A DNA stretch of 20,062 nt from Gammaproteobacteria bacterium (GTDB taxonomy: Bacteria; Pseudomonadota; Gammaproteobacteria; Xanthomonadales; Xanthomonadaceae). Shown piece by piece: positions 11,375 through 17,300 of the stretch. A program made the translations under genes and the position numbers. Under the pieces are notes generated by a model. The model saw only the letters and a program-made list of their open reading frames with translations, was not told the DNA's origin and did not search any database. The DNA is taken from assembly GCA_025360985.1 (NCBI GenBank), contig JANYBA010000242.1, positions 1-20,062 on the forward strand, in the 5' to 3' direction. Positions within the stretch are counted from its first letter, which is position 1; each line of letters starts with the position of its first letter.

Positions 11375-11884
11375 TCATGGGCCGCGTACCTCGAGGCCTA
11401 ATCCGGCGTGCATTGCCTTCGGCAGCTCCGCCGCCAATTGCTGATCGACCCAGTTCGAGAACAGATCACTGAAGCCGCCCTTCGCCGTTTCCCACCACTG
11501 ACGAGTGCCCGGCGCGCGCAGCGCCGACATCGCCGAGCGCTCGAAGCCATGGGTCAGCTCCGGATCGATCGCGCCCAGATGGCGTTGCACGACCACCGTC
11601 TCGACCCGGCGGAACGCCATCATCATCAGGAAACCAAACCTGACCCGTTCGGCGGCGGTGAGGGCGTCCAGCCCCGCCTGCGCCTTGATGAACAGGGGCG
11701 CGACGTCGGCGTGGGTGGCGAAGATCTCCATGTTCGAGCCCATCAGCGTGCTGACCGCCAGGAAGGTGGACGACTTCATCGCCGACGTGTTCTGGCGAAG
11801 CTGGATGGCGAGGTAAACCAGCGTAATGCCTACCAACACGGCGCCAACGACCTGGCCGATCGCTCCGATCGCGTCCCAGTTCAC
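11375..11884 (-). CDS. Hypothetical membrane-anchored protein (WDAIGAIG…RQNT type)
   Basis: A 169-residue protein with one N-terminal transmembrane helix (about 6-28) after the start VNWDAIGAIGQ, followed by IQLRQNT and a helical cytoplasmic or periplasmic part containing RVRFGFLMMMAFRRVE and a Trp pair (QWWETAKGGF). This arrangement recurs in many proteobacterial hypothetical proteins, but I know of no function. The start is a GTG at 11884 that overlaps the DUF1330 TGA (GTGA), so translation is probably coupled. A longer in-frame extension upstream reads through the DUF1330 gene and is not used. Confidence 0.75.
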   Translation of the reverse strand: MNWDAIGAIGQVVGAVLVGITLVYLAIQLRQNTSAMKSSTFLAVSTLMGSNMEIFATHADVAPLFIKAQAGLDALTAAERVRFGFLMMMAFRRVETVVVQRHLGAIDPELTHGFERSAMSALRAPGTRQWWETAKGGFSDLFSNWVDQQLAAELPKAMHAGLGLEVRGP

Positions 11885-12198
11885 GAGGGTGACTCCCCGG
11901 GTTGCGGGCCGTCGTAGCCCTCGATGATCAGGAACTCGCCGACCGCGACCGGCTGCCGGAGCCGGATCGCGTCCTGGTAGGAGGCGGACCGATAGCATTC
12001 GAGCGCCGCCGCGTAGCTCGGGAATTCGACGACCACGTTGCGCTGGCGGTTCGTGCCTTCGGCCGACTCGGAGGTTCCGCCGCGGACGACGAAGCGGGCG
12101 CCGTACTCGGCCAGCGGCGCGGCATTGGCCGCCACATACCGGCGGTACTGCGCCATGTCGGTCACGTCGAAGCGGGCGATCCAGTAGCCTTTTGGCAT
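11881..12198 (-). CDS. DUF1330 domain protein
   Basis: A 105-residue protein of the DUF1330 family, a dimeric alpha-beta barrel (ferredoxin-like) fold. Recognisable parts are GYWIARFDVTDMAQYRRYVAAN at the N-terminus, GARFVVRGG, NVVVEFPSYAAALECYRS, and GEFLIIEGYDG at the C-terminus. The biochemical function of the family is not established. The ATG at 12198 has a GGAGAAG ribosome site and follows the SGNH gene after 16 bases, so it may be read from the MBOAT operon. The TGA overlaps the GTG of the next gene. Confidence 0.87.
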   Translation of the reverse strand: MPKGYWIARFDVTDMAQYRRYVAANAAPLAEYGARFVVRGGTSESAEGTNRQRNVVVEFPSYAAALECYRSASYQDAIRLRQPVAVGEFLIIEGYDGPQPGESPS

Positions 12199-12214
12199 GG
12201 GCTTCTCCGTGGGC

Positions 12215-13399
12215 TCAGGGTTTGGCCGCGAGCGCCGGCTGTTCCTGCTCGCGGAACTTCGCCTCGACCAGCGGCGCGAACACGGCGGTGAAGCGCCGGG
12301 CTTCGGATTCGGACATGTGCGACCACTCCGGCAAATAGTACCCCTGCATCTGTGGATAATCCTCGAAGTGGATCCCGACCGCGCCGGTGCGTTGCAAGAG
12401 CACGTCCCAGGTCCCGGCGCGCGGGAATACCTTCTGCTCGAAAGCGTAGTACTCGCCGGCGCTGGGCATGCGCACGAACACGATCCGCACGCCGCGCGCC
12501 TTCAACGTCGCCACCGCTTTCACCGCCCGGGCAATCTGTTCGTCGATCAGTTTCTGCAGTTTTGCCGGCGTGTCCATGTTCGGCGGCGGCGGCGAATGGA
12601 ATTCCTCGGCCCAGATGCTGCGGCACAGATCGCGGTAGGCGATGTCGGTTTCGACCTTGCTCCACATATGGGTATTTCGGTCCGCCTCCTGCACCATCAA
12701 TTTGCGCACCCGCGAGGACTTGTGCATGCCCGGCCGCAGCGGCCAGTCCTGCCGACGCACCACGGTCGGCAGCGCGAAATCGGAATCGTAGAAAGCGAAG
12801 TACGGTTCGACCAGATGTCGCGCCAGCCAGGTGCCGATGCGTTGCGAGGGGCCTTCCTTGTGGAAATAGGGAATGGCTGAGCCGCGGTAGGCGAAGCCGG
12901 AAAAGAACAGGTCCGGCGCGACGCCGACCAGCAGGCGGCCGGTGAATTTCGGCTCGGCGGCGAGGTCTTCGAGCATCACGTTGCCGGAGGTGCCTTCCAG
13001 CGCCAGCTGGATTGGACGATCGCCGGTGACCTGTTCCCAGACCGGCAACTGGGAATCGAACAGCACGCGCGAGGAGCCGATCAGCACGGTCTTGCCGCCT
13101 TCACCCTCGTCGATGCGCCGGCGCTGCAGCGCCCAGGCGTCGTTGCCGTTGTGGTAGCCCGGCACCGCGTCGAACGCGCGCCAGTAAGTCTCCCAGCCCG
13201 CCATCAATACGACGAACAAAACGGCGGCGCCCAGCAGGATCGGACCCCAGGGCTTGTCCGGGACGTCGCGCTCCGGCACCGGCTGCGCGACGCCGGGGCG
13301 ATCGGCCGCGGTCAGGCGCACGAAGCCCGGGCGCACGACGGAATCAGAACTGGCGGCTTCAGAATTGGCGGCTTCAAAACTGGAAGTAGATGAAGGCAT
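12215..13399 (-). CDS. SGNH-hydrolase-like membrane-anchored partner of an MBOAT acyltransferase
   Basis: A 394-residue protein with an Ala/Ser-rich N-terminus, one transmembrane helix (about 52-70) and a large, probably periplasmic domain. IGSSR (107-111) fits SGNH block I with Ser110 as nucleophile, and EWSH (358-361) near the C-terminus fits the acid/His pair of block V, though the acid would be Glu rather than the usual Asp. Such proteins (compare AlgJ/AlgX, PatB, DltD) commonly work with MBOAT proteins to place acetyl groups on exported polysaccharides. The gene overlaps the MBOAT gene by 26 bases, supporting a joint role. The substrate is unknown. A 15-base tandem repeat lies at its very start. 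Confidence 0.75.
   Translation of the reverse strand: MPSSTSSFEAANSEAASSDSVVRPGFVRLTAADRPGVAQPVPERDVPDKPWGPILLGAAVLFVVLMAGWETYWRAFDAVPGYHNGNDAWALQRRRIDEGEGGKTVLIGSSRVLFDSQLPVWEQVTGDRPIQLALEGTSGNVMLEDLAAEPKFTGRLLVGVAPDLFFSGFAYRGSAIPYFHKEGPSQRIGTWLARHLVEPYFAFYDSDFALPTVVRRQDWPLRPGMHKSSRVRKLMVQEADRNTHMWSKVETDIAYRDLCRSIWAEEFHSPPPPNMDTPAKLQKLIDEQIARAVKAVATLKARGVRIVFVRMPSAGEYYAFEQKVFPRAGTWDVLLQRTGAVGIHFEDYPQMQGYYLPEWSHMSESEARRFTAVFAPLVEAKFREQEQPALAAKP
13346..13383. repeat. 15-bp tandem repeat at the MBOAT/SGNH junction
   Basis: The unit agaa[c/t]tggcggcttc occurs at 13346-13360 and 13361-13375, differing at one base, with a partial third copy (aaaactgg) at 13376-13383. The unit length is a multiple of three, so copy changes would only insert or remove five residues from the low-complexity N-terminus of the SGNH-like protein (EAANSEAAS). 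The MBOAT stop lies inside the second copy. Confidence 0.7.
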
Positions 13400-14789
13400 T
13401 GCCCGCTCCTTGCGCGATCACGATCGCGAACGCCATCAATCCCCACGCACCGGCCAGCACCACCGCCGGCACCCGCGCGATCGCCGACTCCAGCGTGCGC
13501 TCGCGCATCTGCCAGTGCGCGAACACCAGGCCGATGATGATTGCCGCAGTGAACACGAGATCCACCGTCGGCAGGATCGGCTTGGCATCGCCGTGCGCGC
13601 CAAACATGCCGCCGAGTACCGTCCAGGCTTTCTCGAAACTGTGCGCGCGGAAAAACACCCAGGTGATGTTCACCAACGCGTAGGTGAGCAGCGCCAGCCC
13701 GAACAGCGCCAGCGGCCCGGGCCGGTAAGCAGCGAAGCGCGTGCGCAGCAATCGCTCGACCGACAGGTAGACGCCGTGCAAGCCGCCCCAGACCACGAAG
13801 GTCCAGCTGGCGCCATGCCAGAGGCCGCCGAGCAGCATCGTCGCCATCAACGCGAAGTAAGTACGGGCGACGCCATGGCGATTGCCGCCGAGCGGGATGT
13901 ACAGGTAATCGCGCAGCCACGACGACAGGGTGATGTGCCAGCGCCGCCAGAAATCGGAAAAGCCGATCGCCGCGTACGGGAAGCGGAAGTTGTCCGGCAT
14001 CGCGAAACCCAGGCACAAGGCCGCGCCGATCGCGGTGGTCGAGTAGCCGGCGAAGTCGCAAAAGATCTGGCCGCTGAAGGCCAGCGTCGCCATCCAGGAA
14101 TCGAGCATGCCGGACGGATCGCCGCCGTCGTAGACCGATTCTGCGGCCTTGGCCAGGAAGCCGTCGGCGAGCACGACCTTCTGGAACAGGCCGAGCGTCA
14201 TCAAGGCCAGGCCGAAGCGCAGCATGTTGGCACTGGCTTTGCGCGGCTCGGCGAACTGCGGCACCAGCTCGGTCGGGCGCATGATCGGACCGGCGACCAG
14301 ATGCGGGAAGAAGGTCACGAACAACGCGTAATCGAGGAAATTGGTCGCGGGTTTCGCGCGCCGCAGGTACACATCCAGCGTGTAGGACATGGTCGCGAAG
14401 GTGTAGAAGGAAATGCCGACCGGCAGCACGATGTCGAAACTCGGCGGCACGTAGTGCACGCCAACGCCGGCCATCAGCGCGCTGAAGTTCGTCAGCAGGA
14501 AGGTGCCGTACTTGAAATAGGCGAGCATGCCGAGGTTGGCGACGACCGAAAGCAACATCCAGGCGCGCCGCGTCGCCGGTGCTTCGGCATTGACCAACTT
14601 CTTCGCCGCCCACCAGTCGACCACGGTGGAAATCCACAGCAGCAGGATGAACGGCGGGTTCCAAGCCGCGTAAAACAGGTAGCTGGCGACCAGCAGGTTG
14701 ACCTTCTTCGTGGTCCAGCGCAGCGGCAGCGAATGGATCGCCAGCACGCACAGGAAAAACACCACGAAGGTGAGCGAATTGAAGACCAT
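13374..14789 (-). CDS. MBOAT family O-acyltransferase (AlgI-like)
   Basis: A 471-residue polytopic inner-membrane protein. It contains the bacterial MBOAT/AlgI signature FWRRWHITLSSWLRDYLYIP followed by LGGNR (about 280-304), the catalytic-type His325 in GGLWHG and His338 in GGLHG, and about ten hydrophobic segments. AlgI-type proteins move acetyl (or other acyl) groups from the cytoplasmic donor across the membrane for O-acetylation of polysaccharide such as alginate, cellulose or peptidoglycan. No polysaccharide synthase gene is in the window, so the acceptor is unknown. I start at ATG 14789, which has a GGGGAGGG ribosome site and the typical MVFNSLTFVVFF beginning; the longer frame adds 27 unrelated residues. 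The SGNH gene overlaps its end. Confidence 0.93.
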   Translation of the reverse strand: MVFNSLTFVVFFLCVLAIHSLPLRWTTKKVNLLVASYLFYAAWNPPFILLLWISTVVDWWAAKKLVNAEAPATRRAWMLLSVVANLGMLAYFKYGTFLLTNFSALMAGVGVHYVPPSFDIVLPVGISFYTFATMSYTLDVYLRRAKPATNFLDYALFVTFFPHLVAGPIMRPTELVPQFAEPRKASANMLRFGLALMTLGLFQKVVLADGFLAKAAESVYDGGDPSGMLDSWMATLAFSGQIFCDFAGYSTTAIGAALCLGFAMPDNFRFPYAAIGFSDFWRRWHITLSSWLRDYLYIPLGGNRHGVARTYFALMATMLLGGLWHGASWTFVVWGGLHGVYLSVERLLRTRFAAYRPGPLALFGLALLTYALVNITWVFFRAHSFEKAWTVLGGMFGAHGDAKPILPTVDLVFTAAIIIGLVFAHWQMRERTLESAIARVPAVVLAGAWGLMAFAIVIAQGAGNAFIYFQF

Positions 14790-14894
14790 CGGCCGCCCTC
14801 CCCGGACGGATGCCGGGAAGTGCCGGCAGGCGACAGCGTAACCCAACGGGTGCATCATGGCGGGGCCCATACCCCCCGCGATCGGGCCAGATTG

Positions 14895-14917
14895 CCGGAC
14901 GCCGGAAAGCCGTCCGG
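14895..14917 (+). promoter_or_regulatory. Inverted repeat CCGGACG-N9-CGTCCGG in the divergent MBOAT/secreted-protein region
   Basis: CCGGACG (14895-14901) and CGTCCGG (14911-14917) are perfect complements 9 bases apart, in the 172-base divergent gap between the MBOAT gene and the secreted-protein gene. It could be an operator or a leader hairpin of the plus-strand gene (ATG at 14962). No clear -35/-10 pair was found in this gap. Confidence 0.3.
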
Positions 14918-14961
14918 AGTCGTTCCCAGGGATGGTTCACCTGCCCTCGAAGGAGACTGCC

Positions 14962-15558
14962 ATGTCCAGATTGAAACTCACGCTCGCCAGCCTGACCGCC
15001 GCGCTCGGCGCCGCCCTGTCCCTGCCCGTCGCCGGCGACATGCCGATGCAGCATTCCGGCCCGATGGCCGTGATGCCGTCGGCCGCCGATGCAAAACTGA
15101 TCGAAAGCGCGATGCAAGCCGCGCCGGCCAAGGTGTCGGCGAACGCGGCGGTCGTCGCGATCGAGGCCGATGGCAGCATGCGCACCGTGCGCGCCGGCAG
15201 CAACGGCTTCACCTGCATGGCCGACAACCCCGCCACGCCCGGCCCGGACCCGATGTGCATGGACGCGTCGGCGATGGAGTGGGCCGGTGCGTGGATCGCG
15301 CACAAGGCGCCGCCGGCCGGCAAGATCGGCTTCATGTACATGCTCAGCGGCGGCACCGACGCCAGCAACACCGATCCCTACGCGGTCGTGCCGACCGCCG
15401 ACAACCACTGGATCCAGACCGGACCGCACGTGATGATCGTTGGCGCCGAGCCGTCGTTCTACGACATGTATCCCAAGAGCGCCACGCCGGATACGTCGGT
15501 GCCCTACGTGATGTGGGCGGGGACGCCGTACCAGCACCTGATGATCCCCATCAAGTAA
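14962..15558 (+). CDS. Secreted protein of unknown function, Met-rich N-terminus
   Basis: A 198-residue protein with a clear Sec signal peptide (basic MSRLK, hydrophobic core to about residue 20, likely cleavage after LPVA near residue 24). The mature N-terminus is Met/His-containing (DMPMQHSGPMAVMP). It has two cysteines (85 and 99) flanking DNPATPGPDP that could form a disulfide, and conserved-looking blocks AIEADGSMRTVRAGSNGFTC, LSGGTDASNTDPYA and GPHVMIVG. I recall similar hypothetical periplasmic proteins but no function. ATG 14962 was chosen for its AAGGAGA ribosome site and the signal peptide; an in-frame start further upstream at 14857 is unlikely. It is transcribed away from the MBOAT gene. 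Confidence 0.85.
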   Translation: MSRLKLTLASLTAALGAALSLPVAGDMPMQHSGPMAVMPSAADAKLIESAMQAAPAKVSANAAVVAIEADGSMRTVRAGSNGFTCMADNPATPGPDPMCMDASAMEWAGAWIAHKAPPAGKIGFMYMLSGGTDASNTDPYAVVPTADNHWIQTGPHVMIVGAEPSFYDMYPKSATPDTSVPYVMWAGTPYQHLMIPIK

Positions 15559-15569
15559 GGCGCCAGTCA

Positions 15570-15585
15570 GGGCGAGAAGTCGCCC
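15570..15585. terminator. Short perfect hairpin between convergent genes
   Basis: GGGCGA (15570-15575), loop GAAG, TCGCCC (15580-15585) lies 12 bases after the stop of the secreted-protein gene and between convergent genes. There is no T-run on either strand, so it is at best a Rho-dependent or 3'-end protecting hairpin. Confidence 0.3.
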
Positions 15586-15639
15586 AAGGATAGCAAACGA
15601 CACCTGCCGCCCAACTCTTCTCTGGCCACGCGAAACAAC

Positions 15640-16074
15640 TCATCGTGCGCGACGATAACGCGCCTTCGGTTCGTTCACTGCCTTGCCGACCTGCAAGCGC
15701 AGGTGCGTGCGCAGCCACTCGGCGAAGTCGGTTTCGGACAGCGAGCCGGCGGCCAAGGCGAGCATCCTCAGGCACATTTCGTCGAGGCTGGCGTCGAGGC
15801 GAGCGTCATTGAGCGCGAGAAAAACGTAGTAGCAGATATGCGCCGTAGGCTTGTTGCCGTCGACGAAGGGATGGTTGCGGGCCAGGTCGAAGGCGAGGCA
15901 GGCGGCCAACGCGGCCAGATCCGGAGGCGGATCACCGTAGGCGAACAGCTGTTGCGGACGTGCGAGCGCCGACTCCAGCAGGGCTTCGTCGCGTACGCCG
16001 GAACTGCCGCCGTGCTCAGACAATTGCCGCTCGTGGATGGCCAGCGCGAGGCGGCGATCGATCCAGAGAATCAT
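15640..16074 (-). CDS. doc: Death-on-curing (Doc/Fic-fold) toxin with altered Fic motif
   Basis: A 144-residue protein of the Doc family: LALAIHERQLSEHGGSSGVRDEALLESALARPQQLFAYG, then the Fic motif HPFVDGNKPTA at 68-78. Doc of phage P1 phosphorylates EF-Tu and halts translation. The His68, Asp72, Asn74 and Lys75 positions are present, but the Arg that follows Lys in nearly all Fic/Doc motifs (GNKRTA) is Pro76 here (codon CCT; CGT would be Arg). That Arg contacts nucleotide phosphate in Fic proteins, so activity may be reduced or lost. The ATG is one base after the antitoxin stop (TGAAATG). The C-terminus (about 20 residues, Arg/Lys-rich) extends past the usual end. Confidence 0.87.
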   Translation of the reverse strand: MILWIDRRLALAIHERQLSEHGGSSGVRDEALLESALARPQQLFAYGDPPPDLAALAACLAFDLARNHPFVDGNKPTAHICYYVFLALNDARLDASLDEMCLRMLALAAGSLSETDFAEWLRTHLRLQVGKAVNEPKARYRRAR

Positions 16075-16075
16075 T

Positions 16076-16297
16076 TCATTGCGCCAACTTACGCAGCAGG
16101 TCGCGGTCCCTGCGCATGATCTCTTCGGCCACTTCCATTTGCGCGGCGAAGACCGGGTCGTAGGTGGTCAGGCGGATGCCGTCCGGGGTTTCCAGCGCGT
16201 AGACCTCATCGCCTTTTTCCACGCGCAGGCGGGCCAGCAGTTCCTTGGGCAGGATGACGCCGGCGGAATTGCCGATGGCAGTGATTTTCAGTTTCAT
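16076..16297 (-). CDS. AbrB/MazE-type antitoxin
   Basis: A 73-residue SpoVT-AbrB domain protein: KITAIGNSAGVILPKELLARLRVEKGDEVYALETPDGIRLTTYDP is the swapped-hairpin DNA-binding domain. The C-terminal helix (AAQMEVAEEIMRRDRDLLRKLAQ) would bind and block the toxin. It pairs here with a Doc toxin, whereas classic Doc is paired with Phd; AbrB-Doc pairs are known in genomes. I start at ATG 16297, since the longer frame runs into the promoter and terminator. A strong promoter and a perfect palindrome lie just upstream, consistent with autorepression. Confidence 0.88.
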   Translation of the reverse strand: MKLKITAIGNSAGVILPKELLARLRVEKGDEVYALETPDGIRLTTYDPVFAAQMEVAEEIMRRDRDLLRKLAQ

Positions 16298-16309
16298 GGC
16301 GGTCTCCGT

Positions 16310-16349
16310 GTTATAACATTTATTATAACTACCGTCAGCCTGATGGCAA
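16310..16349 (-). promoter_or_regulatory. Antitoxin-toxin promoter with operator palindrome
   Basis: On the minus strand TTGCCA (16349-16344), a 16-base spacer and a perfect TATAAT (16327-16322) form a strong sigma-70 promoter. GTTATAA-N6-TTATAAC (16310-16329) is a perfect palindrome covering the -10 and the expected start site, the likely antitoxin operator. The short A+T-rich patch stands out from the GC-rich surroundings. Confidence 0.7.
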
Positions 16350-16361
16350 GTGGCGCCAACA

Positions 16362-16387
16362 AAAAGCCCGCCTTTCGGCGGGCTTTT
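16362..16387 (-). terminator. Rho-independent terminator of rpmBG, bidirectional in form
   Basis: An 11-bp perfect stem, AAAAGCCCGCC (16362-16372) with GGCGGGCTTTT (16377-16387), loop TTTC. Minus-strand transcripts end in a run of five T after the stem. It lies 22 bases after the rpmG stop, and separates the ribosomal operon from the antitoxin promoter that follows immediately. Confidence 0.92.
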
Positions 16388-16409
16388 CGTGATCCCGAAA
16401 CCGCCGGGA

Positions 16410-16574
16410 TTACTTGATCTTGCCTTCCTTGTACGCCACGTGCTTGCGCACAACTGGATCGTACTTGAGCATTTCCATCTTGTTCGGCGTGGTCTTCTTG
16501 TTCTTGTCGGTCGTGTAGAAGTGACCGGTGCCGGCCGTGGAGATCATGCGGATCTTGTCGCGCTTGGATGCCAT
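16410..16574 (-). CDS. rpmG: 50S ribosomal protein L33
   Basis: A 54-residue basic protein beginning [20 protein letters not shown] and ending [11 protein letters not shown], closely matching bacterial L33. It contains no cysteine, so it is the zinc-independent (C-minus) form. ATG 16574 follows the rpmB stop by 12 bases, and the AAGGAG ribosome site overlaps that stop (TAAGGAG), the usual rpmB-rpmG arrangement. It is followed by a strong intrinsic terminator. Confidence 0.97.
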   Translation of the reverse strand: MASKRDKIRMISTAGTGHFYTTDKNKKTTPNKMEMLKYDPVVRKHVAYKEGKIK

Positions 16575-16586
16575 GGTGATTTCTCC

Positions 16587-16823
16587 TTAGACCTTTTCGC
16601 CGCGGGCGCGCATTTCGGCCAGGACGGAGTCGATGCCGTTCTTGTCGATGGTGCGCAGGGCGTGGGCGGAAACGCGCAATTTGATCCAGCGATTCTCCGA
16701 AGCGACCCAGAAGCGGCGCTCGTGAAGGTTCGGAAGAAAGCGGCGGCGGGTGTGGTTGTTGGCGTGCGAGACGTTGTTGCCGCTCTGCACGCGCTTGCCG
16801 GAAACTTGGCAAACTCGGCTCAT
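16587..16823 (-). CDS. rpmB: 50S ribosomal protein L28
   Basis: A 78-residue basic protein with the L28 signature [33 protein letters not shown] and the C-terminal [15 protein letters not shown]. The length equals that of typical gammaproteobacterial L28. It is the first gene of the rpmB-rpmG operon, with its own promoter about 100 bases upstream and a leader able to form a hairpin at its 5' end. In E. coli the operon continues into mutM; here mutM lies about 11 kb away. Confidence 0.97.
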   Translation of the reverse strand: MSRVCQVSGKRVQSGNNVSHANNHTRRRFLPNLHERRFWVASENRWIKLRVSAHALRTIDKNGIDSVLAEMRARGEKV

Positions 16824-16875
16824 TGCGCGTACCTCTGATCTAAGTGTTTTCGCCCATAGCCCGGGTGAATTCGGC

Positions 16876-16915
16876 CTCGCTGCCAGTTGCGGACAGCTTC
16901 GAAAGTCGCAGCGAG
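16876..16915 (-). promoter_or_regulatory. 5'-end leader hairpin of the rpmBG mRNA
   Basis: CTCGCTGC (16876-16883) and GCAGCGAG (16908-16915) are perfect complements. With one bulged C, the stem extends to 10 pairs (GGC-TCGCTGC). The expected transcription start (about 16915) is at the base of the stem, so the hairpin would form the very 5' end of a roughly 90-base leader. It may stabilise the mRNA or serve in ribosomal-protein feedback. Confidence 0.45.
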
Positions 16916-16921
16916 CCGGTG

Positions 16922-16950
16922 ATTATGCATGGAGTTCCGACCCGGATCAA
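16922..16950 (-). promoter_or_regulatory. rpmBG promoter
   Basis: On the minus strand TTGATC (16950-16945), a spacer of exactly 17 bases and CATAAT (16927-16922). The bases before the -10 are ATG, giving a TG dinucleotide directly upstream of it, as in an extended -10. It lies 99 bases upstream of the rpmB ATG. Confidence 0.65.
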
Positions 16951-16960
16951 GGACTTAGGG

Positions 16961-17287
16961 CTAATGGCTGGCCCGATTTCGGTGCCAGCCACGGTGCTTG
17001 ATGTCCAGATACAGGCTGTACACGGCGGTAAACGACGGGAACAGGTTGCCCAGTACGCCGACCGAATCCTGCTTGGACGAGAACAGGAAGTAGCTCAGCG
17101 TCATCAGGCTGCCGACCACGCTCATGTACCAGAACGCGCGCGGGATTACCGGCTTGCCGGCGCGCTTGGAGGCCACGAACTGCACCAGCCAGCGGCCGCC
17201 GAACATCAGGGTGCCGACATAACCGATGAGCTTCCACGGCGTGATGTGCAGGCCGGTCCAGGCCAGCCAGAGGATCTGTTCGTTCAT
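16961..17287 (-). CDS. LAB_N domain membrane protein (lipid-A-disaccharide synthase N-terminal-like)
   Basis: A 108-residue inner-membrane protein with three hydrophobic segments. It shows the LAB_N pattern TPWKLIGYVGTLMFGGRWLVQFVASKRAGKPVIPRAFWYMSVVGSLMTLSYFLFS…LGNLFPSFTAVYSLYLDIK. Free-standing LAB_N proteins are usually encoded beside GT2 glycosyltransferases and membrane sugar transferases, and are thought to take part in lipid-linked sugar modification of lipid A or other envelope lipids. They have no LpxB catalytic domain. ATG 17287 (MNEQILW) is my choice; ATG 17299 adds four residues and is closer to a GAG ribosome motif. It follows the glycosyltransferase gene almost directly. Confidence 0.85.
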   Translation of the reverse strand: MNEQILWLAWTGLHITPWKLIGYVGTLMFGGRWLVQFVASKRAGKPVIPRAFWYMSVVGSLMTLSYFLFSSKQDSVGVLGNLFPSFTAVYSLYLDIKHRGWHRNRASH

Positions 17288-17300
17288 GCCCGAATGCATC

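Noticed and set aside
13254..15603. Very long open frames (over 760 codons) on both strands over the MBOAT/SGNH/secreted-protein region
   Set aside because: They cross gene boundaries and are Arg/His/Gln-rich. The real genes have ribosome sites, signal peptides or family motifs.
15559..15639. Intrinsic terminator between the secreted-protein gene and doc
   Set aside because: The 6-bp hairpin lacks a T-run on both strands, so it is reported only as a low-confidence hairpin.
16298..16453. N-terminal extension of the AbrB-type antitoxin
   Set aside because: It would cover the promoter, operator, terminator and part of rpmG, and adds no family-like residues.
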